Shown in pieces: positions 1 through 58,954 of a stretch of DNA of 64,000 nucleotides (position 1 is its first letter; each line of letters begins with the position of its first letter). Location of the stretch: positions 34,310,939 through 34,374,938 of the forward strand of contig CM072519.1 of assembly GCA_036898135.1 (NCBI GenBank), written 5' to 3'. A program made the translations under genes and the position numbers. Source of the stretch: Oncomelania hupensis (lineage: Eukaryota; Mollusca; Gastropoda; Littorinimorpha; Pomatiopsidae). The notes beneath the pieces were generated by a model that ran no database searches, was not told the origin of the DNA, and saw nothing but the letters and a program-made list of their open reading frames with translations.

Positions 1-24488
<24,488 letters not shown>

Positions 24489-24499
<11 letters not shown>

Positions 24500-25030
24500 C
24501 GTCAATAGGTCTACGTCGTGGACTACATTGTTAAATCTTTTTGCCCTAATGTGTATCACTTTATCATGTTTGTACTGTTTTTTATTTATTTTATTTATTT
24601 ATTTATTTATTTTATATTGTATATTTATTTACGTTTGTCTTCATTTCTTTTTAAAAATTTCATTATTTTATTTATCGTACAGATGTATTGTTCTTAAGGG
24701 TGAGTTTTCTTTCTTTCATTTAGCTTTATTTTCCTGTCCATACGGTGTTAATCTTGATTTGGGTTAACCTGATAATCGACGTTAGTGTCAATAGGCCTAT
24801 ACGTCCTTAACTAAATTGTAAAATCCTTTGACTTAATTTGCATCACTTTACCATGTTTGCAATATTTCTTCTTTTTTAAAATTAATTTACTTCTTTCTGT
24901 ATTTTTTATTATGATTTTCTTCTCTTAATTTATTGAACAAATGTTTTTGTTCTTAAGGGTACATTTTCTTTCTTCCATGTAGGTTTATTTTGCTTTCCTG
25001 TCTACACAGTGATAATTCTGATTTGTTTTG
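24489..25030 (+). repeat. Old tandem duplication after the long-form stop codon
   Basis: Unit 1 (24489-24770) and unit 2 (24774-25030) share GACGTTAG.GTCAATAGG at the start, ATCACTTTA.CATGTTTG, and TTCTTAAGGGT before TTTTCTTTCTT. The copies are diverged by many substitutions and indels. Confidence 0.7.
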
Positions 25031-25145
25031 TTTTATTTAACAAAAAAAATACATTTTATTACATTGTAATGGTGTTGCTGATGTGCGCTTGATTGTCGCG
25101 GTAAGTTGTGGGTCATTATTAATCCTGATGTGATAATTACAATTT

Positions 25146-25151
25146 ATTAAA
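25146..25151 (+). promoter_or_regulatory. Possible poly(A) signal ATTAAA for the long carboxypeptidase form
   Basis: ATTAAA lies about 650 bp after the long-form stop. It is followed within 60 bp by a long (GT)n tract that could act as the GU-rich downstream element. Placement is the only evidence. Confidence 0.25.
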
Positions 25152-25208
25152 CAAAATACAAGGTATGTTTATTTCTTCGTCATATCATATGTTCGTTTGT
25201 TGGTATGT

Positions 25209-25209
25209 T

Positions 25210-25290
<81 letters not shown>
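25209..25290 (+). repeat. (GT)n microsatellite
   Basis: A perfect dinucleotide tract of about 40 units. Confidence 0.97.
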
Positions 25291-25294
<4 letters not shown>

Positions 25295-26535
25295 ACTTGT
25301 ATAACCGCACAATTTGGGATTTTTTTTTCAAATAAACGTGGTAACTAATGGGGTAGTTGAAAAAAATTGGGAAGCAAAAATCTTCCCCATTTTGTTAAAC
25401 ATATTTTCCACTCGAAAACAGTATAGCACAACTGTAAATATCGATAAATCGCATCTTCCCAAATTTGTCGACAAATGGGGTAGACAAGTGTGTAAATTAT
25501 ACACATCTGTATTGTAAGCTGCGCTACGAACAAAATCAAGTTTGAAAGGCAGATTACCCCATCAATCTTGTACGTCATTCATAAATCTACTTAATTTTAT
25601 CAAATACAACATTTGATTTGTAAATATCACTGAGAAAATGATAATTCCCCAATTGTAAGGGAAGATTGGGTATATTGAACCCCTTAACTTAAGGGACTTC
25701 TTCGATATTTTGGTGGAAAGTAGAAAAATACTAAAAACTTGAACGTCGTTTGAAAGGTAGACATTACACCTACGTGGCCTTAAACGATAAAAGATGTATT
25801 GTCAACGGTTTCTGTCTGAGACTGATTTTTTAAAAAGTTGTAAAAGTCCAATTTAGGCTCCTTGCGGGTAAATTGAACTTAAACGAGGGGTAAATTGGAT
25901 CTAGGTTCACTTTACTCACATACACACAATGTAAACACCTACTAAAATATAAAATTATGGAATAACTTGCACTTATGTCTCTCTCTATTATACACGCACA
26001 CTTATGCACACACATTCACGTAGGCAAACACACTCACCTACGCACTTACACACATGATCAGTAACATCGTGCAAAACGACAACAGCATTAAAAATATAAA
26101 ATACAGATTTTTTTATGACTTCGAAAAGACCCTTTCTTACAACTAAAGCAATGCACTCACTTAGTATAAGGTAAAATAAAAATGTTATTCTTTCAACTAC
26201 TGCCACCAAAAACGGCATACAAAATTCAATCAAAGCAAATTTTATTTTTAAAAAATATTTTTTTTTTAAAAAAGGAAAGAAAACGTAATGAAAAATAAAA
26301 AGTTTATTTACTTAAAAATGATCGTTTTTAAAACTTCAACAATATGTTTATTTACTAGTAAACCGCTTTGCTTTAAAAGTAACACTTCTGAATCATGGAT
26401 GCTAGTTAAGTTAGCGTCAAGGTTCAAACTACACTCGCATCATTTTGATGTGTATAGGAAATGATCGCTATTTAGTTTTTATTCGTGTGTTAGTGTGTTC
26501 GTAGGAGTGTCTGTGATCGAACGCGAGCGCGACCT

Positions 26536-26537
<2 letters not shown>

Positions 26538-26600
<63 letters not shown>
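26538..26600 (+). repeat. (GT)n microsatellite
   Basis: A perfect tract of about 31 units. Confidence 0.95.
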
Positions 26601-26602
<2 letters not shown>

Positions 26603-28332
26603 CGCGTGTGTGTGTGTGATCAGTATGACCAGTGAATGAATGACTTCATTTTAAGGTCAAGGTCACTGTCACGTGGGGTTTATGGGTTGCTGGGCTCTGC
26701 ACAATGGAATGCTGTAACCCTCACGCTTTATTCGATGGGAACCGCTAGTTAGTCACCCGGTGAATTACTTTAATACATTTATTTATTTAGCTCGGTCTGT
26801 GTTAAGGCTGGGGTACAGAGATATATAGAAAAATGGTAAAAGATCACTGTCACACTAGCTTTCACACGGCTATCATATCATATGTAGTCCAGCCACTTGA
26901 TAACAGTTAAAATCACACATTTATTTCTTCTACTCTATACAAGATCTTCGATGTACTAATCTACCTTAAAAAGTCATGAGTCAATGCAAATGCTTCGATC
27001 GCTGATAGTCTAGGCAGCTGTTATGTCTTCATAGGGCACTGGCTACTAGAGTTCTTGAAGATTGGACTACTGTGGTCCGTTTTACAGTTTTCTGAAGAGT
27101 GGACTACTGTGGTCCTTTTGCTACCAGTTTAAGTGCACTGATTCCTGGGCACTTAGCTTGTTGTAGCGGGTTTGAAGCCCTTTGATGAGGTAGCTTCTGG
27201 TACACGCTGGGTCGGCGTGTAGTTTGGTTCCTTGACAATCTGTGTTGTCTTGGAGAGTGTTTTCCAGGGTTGCTCTCTCAGTCCTGTGCTGTAGAGGCTA
27301 AACAGCCAACTCGTCGTTTCTGTGGAGTTGGGTGCACGGTCTATCTCGCCTGCCCGTCTGTAACATAAGAGACGAACTTCTGCACAACCTTGAAGAATAG
27401 GTCTGTGCAGAGCGTATCACTGAAAGCCAAAGTAGCCCTCAGTGATAGCTCCACATCTCTATACATAAGCGACGAACATTCTGCTACGTCCGTGGTCCAC
27501 TGGAATCTCAACTCTAATTTCCTATACATACATAAATCTAAATCGTGGCTAATTATACACATACAGAATTACTAATATTATAAACATTCACTGGTACAGC
27601 CACTGGTCTGCAAACATACATATAGGTTCAACAACAGTGGTTCCGTCAGGTATACAACATGGCGGCGCAACCGGTTGTGTTTCGCCACGTGGTCACGCAA
27701 CGTTGGACGAACAATTCAAATCTATGCATAGCAAATTCCACAAACATAATTTCAACAATAATATAAATATATCACAATGAAACAGAAGTATGTTCATTTG
27801 CCTGTTTGACAAAGTCAGGCTCGTGGCTACTTGATTGAATTCTAAGATTCAAAAAGTCCTGCTTCCTGGTCTATGAGTGGAGATTTTTCTCTGCTCCAGT
27901 CTAGCTGTGTAGACTTCGGCGTATTTCATAGGACTGACTCAATCTATGCTAGGTTTTGACCCATTCAGAACCGGCTCTAACCGATCTGCCTGAGTCCCAT
28001 TGGATAAGCTTTCCGCTTCCAAGCACACAGTGCTGACGTCACTACACTGCCTGCGTCAAACTCGCTGTGTGTGTACCTCCGTTATACTGTAATCGTCTGC
28101 TATATACTACATTAACTTTCTAAGATTACATTGACTAAACAAGGCTAAATAGTAAAGTAAGCAGGGTAAAACTAGTCCGTCTGTCACAGTCACAGGGTTA
28201 ACAAATGTTAGTAAAAAAATGACAATTGTTCACAAAAGTTCACTTTGTTTCCAAGTTATGTATATGGAACCTATGATTCTTTAATGCATATGATAGATTA
28301 TATCAATGAACCATAAGCAGTATAACCATTAT

Positions 28333-28385
28333 CAGTACAACTTATGTTAATCTGATGAATAAAAATTTAATACAACAACAAGAAC
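28333..28385 (+). mobile_element. SINE 3' end fragment
   Basis: ACAACTTATGTTAATCTGAT, GAATAAAAATTTAATA and (CAA) match the tail of the SINEs in both foldback arms. Confidence 0.65.
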
Positions 28386-29034
28386 CATAAGCCTACATAT
28401 TATAAAAAATTTGGTCAATTTCACTCCAAGGTCAAGGTCATTGGAGCTGTCCAAAGTCATTTAAAATGATGCGAGTGTAATTTGAAACTTGGCGGCTAAC
28501 TTGCACCACTAATTCAATATACCAGAAAAAAGGGACTCAGTTTCACCCTACTTGTAAATGAGCAGCAAATGCAAGATGCTCGAAGAGCACTAACACTTTA
28601 TTTATGAACAGAATTACTGCAGCTTGACCGGGTATTGTTCACAACATCATCAATATAAATTCCATTCTTTAAAAATCAAATGCTCAGCAAAGACTGTCAA
28701 ACAATGGTTCAGAAAACAATGGATAAAAACCAAGTTGAGCTCACCGTTCGCCTGTCTTCCTAGTAAACGTCACGATACGGTGTGTAAGTGACGTAATTCA
28801 TGTATACGCCTCTAAGAAACAAAAATCAGGATCTATCTCTCTTTAGTTTCAGAGATAATGCAGTGGTCCAATTTACCGCGAGGCCCAAGTTATCCACCTT
28901 TCCCTTACGCTGTTTTGGTAACATTCCCGATTGATCGTCTTATACAGTGTGTGAGGGGGAGGGGAAGAGGGGTCTGGGTGTGTTCTTAAACCGTCTATTC
29001 AGTAAGTGAACGAAACTGTGGTGACGATGATGGT

Positions 29035-29036
29035 GG

Positions 29037-29109
<73 letters not shown>

Positions 29110-29110
29110 A
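29035..29110 (+). repeat. (GAT)n microsatellite
   Basis: About 25 units, close to the (CT)n tract at 29190. Confidence 0.96.
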
Positions 29111-29185
29111 GTGGTGGTGGCGGTCAAATCAAGACGCCAGTAACGATGCCGAGCAGGATGACAAATGTACAGACAAAAGAAATGG

Positions 29186-29189
<4 letters not shown>

Positions 29190-29262
<73 letters not shown>

Positions 29263-29284
29263 CCTCTCTCTCTCTCTCTCCCTC

Positions 29285-29356
<72 letters not shown>

Positions 29357-29367
29357 TCTCTCTTTCT
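29190..29367 (+). repeat. (CT)n microsatellite
   Basis: About 178 bp with a few CCC interruptions. Confidence 0.97.
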
Positions 29368-29369
29368 CA

Positions 29370-29930
29370 AATTTTTTCTATTTCGGGACGCGTATGTGGC
29401 AACGTTGATGCATTCACTAAAATTTCATTCATACATTCATTGATCGCCTTCCTTCCCTAGAAGACAGCAGGTGCGTAGCTGCACCACAAGGGATTATACC
29501 CTTTGACCACGCGATAAATAGCGTACAAAATACCTATCTATGACACACAGGGCTGTACGTTAGTAACCGCTTTGTTATCGAGGATCCACTTTCAGCGTGT
29601 TATGCCCCCGTGATACCATTCCATACCTTCTAACCCCCTCCCCCAATCCCCTCTCGCTCCACGAATCTTCCTACACATCAGCACAGAAATTGAGAAAAGT
29701 TTGGTAGTACTACTTTAACGTATATCGCTGGAACAACCCATTTATTAAAGCTAGGGGTGTCAGGTTGGGGTGGGTAACTTTCATTACCGCTGTGATACTG
29801 TACGCACAAACATTCATTCACTGACAAATAACGTGGACTGATAATGAGTTGTTAGAGTCTACTCCTAGTCATCGTACCACGCACCACTTATCAATGGAAT
29901 GACGTAAATGCTGTTTGACGTAAATGCTGT
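29370..29930. other. Intergenic DNA, nothing recognised
   Basis: Mixed-composition DNA without a supported ORF or repeat. Confidence 0.5.
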
Positions 29931-29934
29931 TTGT

Positions 29935-30265
29935 TTGTTTGTTAAGTAGATTAAAGTCCCTGGACACCATGGCGTATAAGGGACGTAAAAATTACAATTA
30001 AAAGTGAATTTAAGAGATTAAGAATAACTGCTGACCGGCCTTTCAGGACCAATTAAAAGTCAGATTAAAATAGGGTCTGGGGATTAATACAAATTCGTTC
30101 ATACAAAATTAAAAAGAGCAATGAGATGAAAACTAAAAAATAAGGAAAAGTAATTCTACCTGGACACTAGGTCCTTAAAATGTACAATAATTCTCTGTAC
30201 AGGAATTAAGACATTAGGTTGGGGTGTTAAAAAAAAAACTTGCACATGCCGTCCCTACAGGGTCC
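29935..30265 (-). mobile_element. Longer relative of the hairpin micro-retroposons
   Basis: On the minus strand about 330 bp ends with GTCCCT, a 17-nt loop, AGGGAC, TTTAATCTACTTAAC and (AAAC)n. The stem differs from the 46-65 bp copies by a compensated pair (C-G to T-A). This looks like a partial copy of the parent LINE. Confidence 0.65.
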
Positions 30266-30267
30266 TT

Positions 30268-31305
30268 ATGGAAGTAATGCTCAACTGGTTGAGGCTTCAG
30301 ATTGGGCAGATCATGGTTGATAAGCAGGGCGCGGTGGCTGCTGGGCGGATTTTCAACCTCAGAATTATCTGCGGGAGATACCTACAGCACCAACGGCATC
30401 TATGCCATGTGTTTGTGGACTTCGGGAGAGCGTTTGACCGAGTCTGGCATGCAGCTCTGTAGGCAACCATGGGAGTGTACAACATCAGCCCTGACGTCGT
30501 TGAAGTCATCAAAGACATGTATGACAAGGTTACCAGAGCAATCCTCCGCGGCAGCGCCATCGGGAACTGGTTCGGAACAACAGTTGGTGTGCGTCAGGGA
30601 TGCCTGCTCCCTCCGACACTCTTCAACATTTTCCTAGCGCGCATCATGTCAGATGCCCTTGCAGATCACGAAAGCACAGTCGGCATGGAGGGGTAGATCA
30701 ATCTCTTGCCTCCGTTTTGAGGATGACATTGATGGATTGGACCGTATAAACAACTGCTGCCCTGACAAGTTCAAGCCAGTTTGGAAAGTCAGGACCATCA
30801 GTTTACATTCCAAGGTAAGGCTGCTGCGCTCCCTTGTCATCTCCATCTTCCTATACGCTTGCGAAACATGGACCCTCACAGCAGATCTACAACGAAGAAT
30901 ACAAAGCATGGAAATGAGGTGCTGCAGAAGACTTCTGGGCATTTTCTATACCCAGCACATCATCAACGACGAAGTCCGATCACACAAGCCATTGGGCAAC
31001 ACGTTGACATGCTCACAGTGGTGAAGAAACTGAAACTCCGATGGTACATGTATGTCCACGTCACCAGAGCATCAGGCCTTGCAAAGACCGTCCTGCAAGT
31101 CTCGGTGCAAAGAGGCAGAAGAAGAGGGAGACAGAAAAAGAGATGGGAGGACAACATTCGAGAATGGACTGGTTTCACACTGAGCGATGCCATGATGGTG
31201 GCTGAGGACAAAGAGAGATGTAGTACGCTGGTTAAACAATCATCTGTGATGCCCCGATGACCTTCGAGTTACGGGATAGGATAGGATAGGATAGGATAGG
31301 ATAGG
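30268..31305 (+). mobile_element. Non-LTR retrotransposon fragment, family X copy 2
   Basis: The RT part reads HVFVDFGRAFDRVWHAAL, GVYNISPDVVEVIKDMYDK, VGVRQGCLLPPTLFNIFL and LRFEDDIDGL (Glu replaces Ala of the usual ADD motif). About 250 bp after this motif are deleted relative to copy 3. The C-terminal part ends KKRWEDNIREWTGFTLSDAM, then a (GGATA)n tail at 31270-31305. Several frame breaks. Confidence 0.86.
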
Positions 31306-31495
31306 AAATTACTAAATCACTTAATTCTCTAAGTACGCTGCAGGATAAACCAATTGTTTTGTTCTATAACACAGGCGCTCGTATCTGTGTTCTACTAGGC
31401 TTTCATAAGGTACTTGAAGTCCACATGGATATTTATTAGTGATTCATACACTTGTGATCCAAACAGGCCTAGATTTAGCCCACGCAAAGGAAACT

Positions 31496-31506
31496 GATGA
31501 TGATGG

Positions 31507-31588
<82 letters not shown>
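31496..31588 (+). repeat. (GAT)n microsatellite
   Basis: About 30 units, with GAC/GAG-rich DNA at 31660-31740 behind it. Confidence 0.95.
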
Positions 31589-31589
<1 letters not shown>

Positions 31590-32172
31590 ATGGGGTTAGA
31601 GTTAGGGTTAATGATTCTACGATTCTAATGGTGACGATTATGACAACTGTCGGTAAAGAAGGCGACGACGACAACGACGAAGACGACGATGATGAGGAGG
31701 AGGAAGAGGACGACGACGACGACGACGATGTTGCTTGTGATGTTGATGAAATTTATTATTTTATCATAAGTGAATTCCACTCCTTTAGTACATCTCAGTT
31801 GTGAATTAGCCCATGGCAGCCATACAGCAACAATCTTAAGGCTGGAGATTATCAAACTAGCACATCGTCTCATTAGGCTTGCGTAAAACATTTAGCAAAA
31901 CACCAGAAAGTCTGGGTCGTCGTTGCAGCAATGACGTGTTGTTGTCGATGCTAGGGATCCCAACGTCTACGGAAAGTGTGAAAAGTTCAAACAACAAAAC
32001 CCTCGACAATTATTGCGACTGAGAACGAGAATGTTGAAATGCTGTTAATTATCACTGTACACTGTCATCATTGTGTTTAAGTGTATTACATTGCATGTTG
32101 ACTTGTTGGTTATAATTATATTGTGTACGTCCTCTTTTTGGAGATGATCAAAAACTCACGCGCGTGCGTACA

Positions 32173-32250
32173 CATACACACACACACATGCACGCACGTA
32201 CACAGCCGCACACATACACACACACACATACACACACACACACACACAAA
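32173..32250 (+). repeat. (CA)n microsatellite
   Basis: Imperfect tract with CG and TA interruptions. Confidence 0.85.
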
Positions 32251-32400
32251 GTCAGGTCAGAACTCCTGGCAGAAATTAATCATTTGATTCATTTAATGAT
32301 TATTAGAGGTTGCAATATTACTTTTACTCGGAAACCGTCACATGTAGGCTTATATTATAATGAAAGAGTTGATGCTGTTGCCAAGTCAGGAGGTAAATAA
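32250..32400 (+). mobile_element. LINE RNase H C-terminal remnant
   Basis: The frame reads KVRSELLAEINHLIHLMIIR and KPSHVGLYYNERVDAVAKSG. The S-H-V-G, N-E-R-V-D pattern is the end of a retrotransposon RNase H. It resembles the intact domain at 54969-56015 but is another copy. Confidence 0.65.
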
Positions 32401-32637
32401 ACAATGCAATATGTCTCCGTTTCTGTATTTTATCTTTATATGAAGCATCAAATATTGTATTTTGTTATGCTTTCTCTATTATATGGTGACGCAACATATT
32501 CTTCTAACACTGAAATAATAGTAGAATTTACGATATCAACGTAGGTTTCATCTTTAAGGAGAGAGAGTTAAACTTCCAGAATATGTTTCTTTTAGAAGAT
32601 GAGGCAAAGTTTAAGGTAAGAACAATAATAGAGTGGT

Positions 32638-33149
32638 CTATCTTGTAGCCAGGAATAATATCAGTATCGGATACAAAAGAGGATCTACAGGATTACTTCG
32701 TCGCCACGTACACCGCCTTTGTATTAAATTTATTTCCCTCCAAATATCTACCAAGTCTAAATTGTCTGCTATCTCAAGTACCCGCTCCTGTGCCTTTTCA
32801 TTATTATGGTGCCTGTAATTATCATAATTTAAATCAAAATCTATCACCAAGTTCAAATCACCCCCAACTATTATCTCGTCTATTTCGTGTCTTTAATATT
32901 TCTTTCTAAAATACTGTAAAATTCGGGATCATCATCGTTTGGGATATATATATTTACTAGTAATATATCTCTATCAATTGTCTTAATCTGAACAAGAATA
33001 CAGTTACCTCCGTCTTTATATACATTTTTAACTTCAAAATCGAAATTATTATTTAAGAGAACAGCCACCCCTCTAGAGTTTGTTGTATAAGATCCAAACA
33101 TAGCCTTTGACCCCCATTCTGCTCTAATAGTCTTCAAGCTTAGGATCAA
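32638..33149 (-). mobile_element. L1/Tx1-like APE endonuclease remnant
   Basis: Minus-strand frames 33149-32880 (GVAVLLNNNFDFEVKNVYKD, LLVNIYIPNDDDPEFYSILE) and 32856-32638 (NLVIDFDLNYDN, DLVDIWREINLIQRRCTWRR) form one interrupted endonuclease with the N-x-Y-P-N and D-x-W motifs. No reverse transcriptase was found next to it. Confidence 0.75.
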
Positions 33150-33850
33150 AATGTGTTATCTTGTAAACAATACAATAAATGCAAATCCTATTTTCTCCAA
33201 GTCTACTGGAGGGATTTGGTTCAAATTTGGTATATACTTACACTTTACGTATGCCTCCAACTTAAAATCAAACTTATGCAAATCAAGTGATGTAATCATG
33301 ATAACGTCACCTTTTAATTAATTATCATTGTTTTGTTTTAACATTTCCTTTTTTTTAAATTTGGTATGTAATTAGAGTGTATCGATGCATTAAGCCTTAA
33401 ACATAACTGTGATATACTGAGTGACGTCATCGTGTGATGTCATCATGGATACGTCATAATTTCTTGTTGTTTTTCCTAATCCTATTTTCCCCCAAACTAC
33501 TGGAGGAATTCGGTTGAAGTTTTATTTATATACTTAGACTTTACCTATGCATCTAACGTAAAGCCAAACTTACGCAAATCGAGTGGTGTACACATGATGA
33601 CGTCACTTTTAATTTAATTGTATCGTTCTTATATAGCGCTGTTCCAGCTGAAGGGCTGCTGAAGGCAAAACCAGGTTGCATTCTTAGACACATCGTCTAA
33701 CACCTCAATCGTCGTGTTTATGTAAAGGGCAATCACCCACCCCTCCCTCCCAAGGACATGACCGTCAGCATCTGTAACATCTTCCTTTTCTTCCTTCTCC
33801 TCCAACTTCTCTCTTTTTGTTCTTCCTCTTCTTTATTGTCTGAAACACAG
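33150..33850. other. Intergenic DNA, nothing recognised
   Basis: An internal direct similarity occurs: CTACTGGAGG(G/A)ATT(T/C)GGTT at about 33206 and 33500, with related text after each, so it may be an old tandem duplication of about 300 bp. Function unknown. Confidence 0.45.
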
Positions 33851-33908
33851 AGTGTGTGTGGGTGTGTGGGTGTGTGTGTGTATGTGTGTGTGTGTGTGTG
33901 TGTGTGGG

Positions 33909-33935
<27 letters not shown>
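33851..33935 (+). repeat. (GT)n microsatellite
   Basis: Imperfect GT tract with GGG interruptions. Confidence 0.93.
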
Positions 33936-33944
<9 letters not shown>

Positions 33945-34302
33945 TGAGAGAGAGAGAACTTTGCACCCGTTAGGATCCAGCACTTGTTTTTCATAAATGT
34001 ATGTATATATATTTTTTAAATTATATCGAATCATTGGAAAATCAGTTTGTGGTCATCTAATGCTAATACCAAGGCTTAAATTATCGATGGAGTCAATAAC
34101 GATAACATATCTATGAGCTGGCAAACGGGGCGAATTGAACTTATATAGAAGTAGACCTAAACGTTTGAATGATAGACCAATCGATTCATCCCATGCATAT
34201 GCAGTTCACATTTTTACAAAATTCGGTACTATTTGAATTTGATAATATCATACGCGCCTCGCATAAAAATGATCTATAAATTCTACGAGTTTTATTTTTA
34301 TT

Positions 34303-35395
34303 CCTATCCTATCCTATCCCGTAACTCGGAGGTCGTAGGGGCAACACAGATGATCGTTTAAACAGCGTACTCCATTTTTCCTGTCCTCAGCAACCATGAT
34401 TGTTTCGCTCAGTGTCAAACCAGTAGATTCTCGAATGTTATCCTCCCACCTCTTTTTCGGTCTCCCTCTTCTTCTACCTCCTTGCACTGTGCCTTGCAGG
34501 GTGGTCTTTGCAAGACCTGATGATCTGGTGACGTGGCCATACCATCGGAGTTTCCGTTTTTTCACCACTGTGAGCAGGTTATCGTGTTGTCCAATGGCTT
34601 GTGTGATGGTCTGTCGGATTTCGTCTTTGGTGATGTACTGGGTATAGGAAATGCCCAGAAGTCTTCTGTAGCACCTCATTTCCTTGCTTTGTATTCTTCG
34701 TTGTAGATCTGCTGTGAAGGTCCAGGAAGATGGAGATGACAAGGGAGCGCAGCAGTCTTACCTTGGAATGTAGACTGATGGTCCTGTTTTTCCAAATTGG
34801 CTTCAACCTCGCCAGGGCAGCAGTTGTTTGTACGATCCTGGAGAGGACTTCCTGTCGGGACCCATTGTCTGATACAATGGCTCCTAAATATTTGAAGCTA
34901 TGCACTGTGTTGAGGTATTGACCTTGGACTTTGATGTCCGTGCTGATACCATTGGTGTTGTTGGTCATCATTTTGGTCTTCTCTTTTTTTTTCCATTCCA
35001 TAGGCTCTGGAGGTAGTGTCAAGCCTCTGTACCAGCTGTTCAAGTTCTTGTTCCTCTCCAGCCAATCCATCAATGTCCTCCGCAAAACGAAGGTTGGAGA
35101 TTGCTCTTCCCCCTGTGCTGACTGTGCCTTCGTGATCTGCAAGGGCATCTGACATGATGCGCTCTAGGAAGATGTTGAAGAGTGTTGGAGAGAGTAGGCA
35201 TCCCTGACGCACACCGATTGTTGTTCTGAACCAGTTTCCGATGGCGCTGTTGTGGAAGACTGCACTGGTAGCCTTGTCATACAGGCTTTTGATGACTTCA
35301 ATAATTTTAGGGCTGATGTTGTACACTCTCATGGTTGCTCACAGAGCTGCATGCCAGACTCGGTCAAACGCCTTTTTGAAGTCTACGAACACATG
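34303..35395 (-). mobile_element. Non-LTR retrotransposon fragment, family X copy 3
   Basis: Minus-strand frames carry VYNISPKIIEVIKSLYDKAT, IGVRQGCLLSPTLFNIFLER, LRFAEDIDGLAGEEQELEQL and further down KKRWEDNIRESTGLTLSETI. The 3' end is the GGATA-type repeat, seen as TATCC at 34303-34320. Frame breaks and a short deletion at the ACETWT region show it is dead. The 5' limit is near 35395, as in copy 2, so both are 5' truncated. Confidence 0.87.
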
Positions 35396-35666
35396 ATATA
35401 GGTTATCATTATTAGGATTGGTTTAAACCTTTTTTATCAATTCATTTTCTATAGAGTTTTGAATTTCTTGACTAGAAAACGCTATCTTTATTGTTTGAGA
35501 ATTAATATTTGAACATTCTGAACACACTGGTACACCTTATGTATAAACATCCTTGTTTCATTCACATGCTGTTAAATTCAATGCAACGTCCACTTAACCT
35601 TCCAGTTCTTTGTAATAGAGATGAGATACACGAGCTGATTTCATATATGTTTGTTGCATACACGCT

Positions 35667-35669
35667 CTC

Positions 35670-35705
<36 letters not shown>

Positions 35706-35727
35706 CATCACTCTCTCTCTCTCTCTT

Positions 35728-35768
<41 letters not shown>
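35667..35768 (+). repeat. (CT)n microsatellite
   Basis: CT tract with TTT interruptions, about 100 bp. Confidence 0.95.
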
Positions 35769-35770
<2 letters not shown>

Positions 35771-35779
35771 GATTTGTTT

Positions 35780-36200
35780 GACAAATTTTCCAACAAAAGG
35801 CATTTATTATTATAAGAAATTAAGAAATGGATTATATATATATATGATATAATGATGAAAAAGTGCCGTAAAACTTTGCACGATATATATATTATCTATA
35901 TAAACGCCAAATACTGAATTAGAAAAAGAAGCCGGCCGAAGTGTTAGAGGGTGGAGGCAATAGATGTTATATATAAAGTTGGGTTTTGTATGTTTTACCC
36001 ACAGTTCAATTAGCCGGAAGAAGTGGGTGATCGAGGATCCCTCGTAATAATAATGGTATTGGATGCAGTTATTACAAACTGTCCAAATAAAACATTGATT
36101 TTTCGTCAACTTCGGTCAGTCTTCTGTTAGACCTAAATGTCGATCACTTAGATCGCAGGCTTTTTAAAGAAAAAGCATGTTTATAGTTTCTGTAGTAAGC
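35780..36200. other. Intergenic DNA upstream of the ITIH-like gene
   Basis: AT-rich DNA. A 31-bp segment near 35912 (ACTGAATTAGAAAAAGAAGC and onward) recurs near 37325 in intron 1 of the ITIH-like gene, marking an unassigned repeat. Confidence 0.45.
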
Positions 36201-36201
36201 T

Positions 36202-36202
<1 letters not shown>

Positions 36203-36273
<71 letters not shown>
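36203..36273 (+). repeat. (TAG)n microsatellite
   Basis: About 23 units. A TAATG-family 3' end was inserted at its right edge. Confidence 0.96.
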
Positions 36274-36274
<1 letters not shown>

Positions 36275-36276
<2 letters not shown>

Positions 36277-36325
36277 CCTGGTCCAGATTTGGCTCGGAAG
36301 AGTCCGCTGGACCTAAAGCAATAAT
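36275..36325 (+). mobile_element. About 51-bp TAATG-family 3' end in (TAG)n
   Basis: GGTCCAGATTTGGCTCGGAA, GAGTCCGCTGGACC and AAAGCAATAATCATG. Only the terminal part is present, with TAG-rich sequence on both sides. Confidence 0.8.
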
Positions 36326-36329
36326 CATG

Positions 36330-36809
36330 CGGGGTTGGTGGTAGCAGCAGTAGTAATAATAGCAGTTGTAGTAATCGAACTGGTTATTCTTTCAAACTGG
36401 TGTAAAATCAATGCATTGATGCTGAAGCAGGATTTTCTTCCGTGTTAAATCGTGTACCAATTTAACGTCCGGTTGGGGTTGACGCTACACAATGAACAAT
36501 GGATCTAAACTTTCTAAGAGAAATCCATTTCATTGTGAAATGGACTCTTCCGAATTGAAGAGAATGCGTAAATAGCCTACTCCATAAGAGGTTCCTTGTC
36601 AGTCGACAAACGGAGAAGACATAGTAGTTTGATGCATTACTCCGTTTATAAACTGATATTTAACCGAGTCTGGATTCTCAACAACATAGTGTAACTCCAA
36701 AAAGTCAGAGCAAAAACGTACTTCGAATCAAAGCCTGTACAGTAGTCATCGCTTCATATTCTTCGAGCAGAGGGCATTGCCGAAGTGGAATCCTTGGCTT
36801 GGATACAAG
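36330..36809. other. Presumed 5' flank and leader of the ITIH-like gene
   Basis: No TATA or initiator motif was recognised with confidence. It must include the promoter only if exon 1 begins here; an upstream noncoding exon is possible. Confidence 0.35.
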
Positions 36810-58873
<22,064 letters not shown>

Positions 58874-58954
58874 GTAAGGGATATCACGTCACAGGACACT
58901 TGCCGCATGTGTGCAAACAAAAAGTCATATAAAGACAAACAACAATAGCGCGCG

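Larger units (their letters stand above)
25657..28915. mobile_element. Possible 3.3 kb TIR element (non-autonomous)
   Basis: The left end GTAAGGGAAGATTGGGTATA and the reverse complement of the right end CGTAAGGGAAAGGTGGATAA are similar imperfect inverted ends. Both sides also carry GGTAAATTG(G/A)A motifs. A second imperfect inverted pair lies inside (26401-26443 and 28463-28505). No transposase seen; internal DNA holds (GT)n at 26538-26600 and a SINE tail at 28333-28385. No gene recognised here. Confidence 0.4.

Noticed and set aside
26712..28203. Possible solo LTR with ends TGTAACCCT and AGGGTTAACA
   Set aside because: The ends are only a short imperfect inverted match, the flanking 5 bp (AATGC, AATGT) do not agree, and no LTR polyprotein or primer-binding site was seen.
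36777..36809. Earlier in-frame start for the ITIH-like protein
   Set aside because: The codon at 36777 is TTG. The first ATG in good context is 36810 and it gives a better signal peptide.
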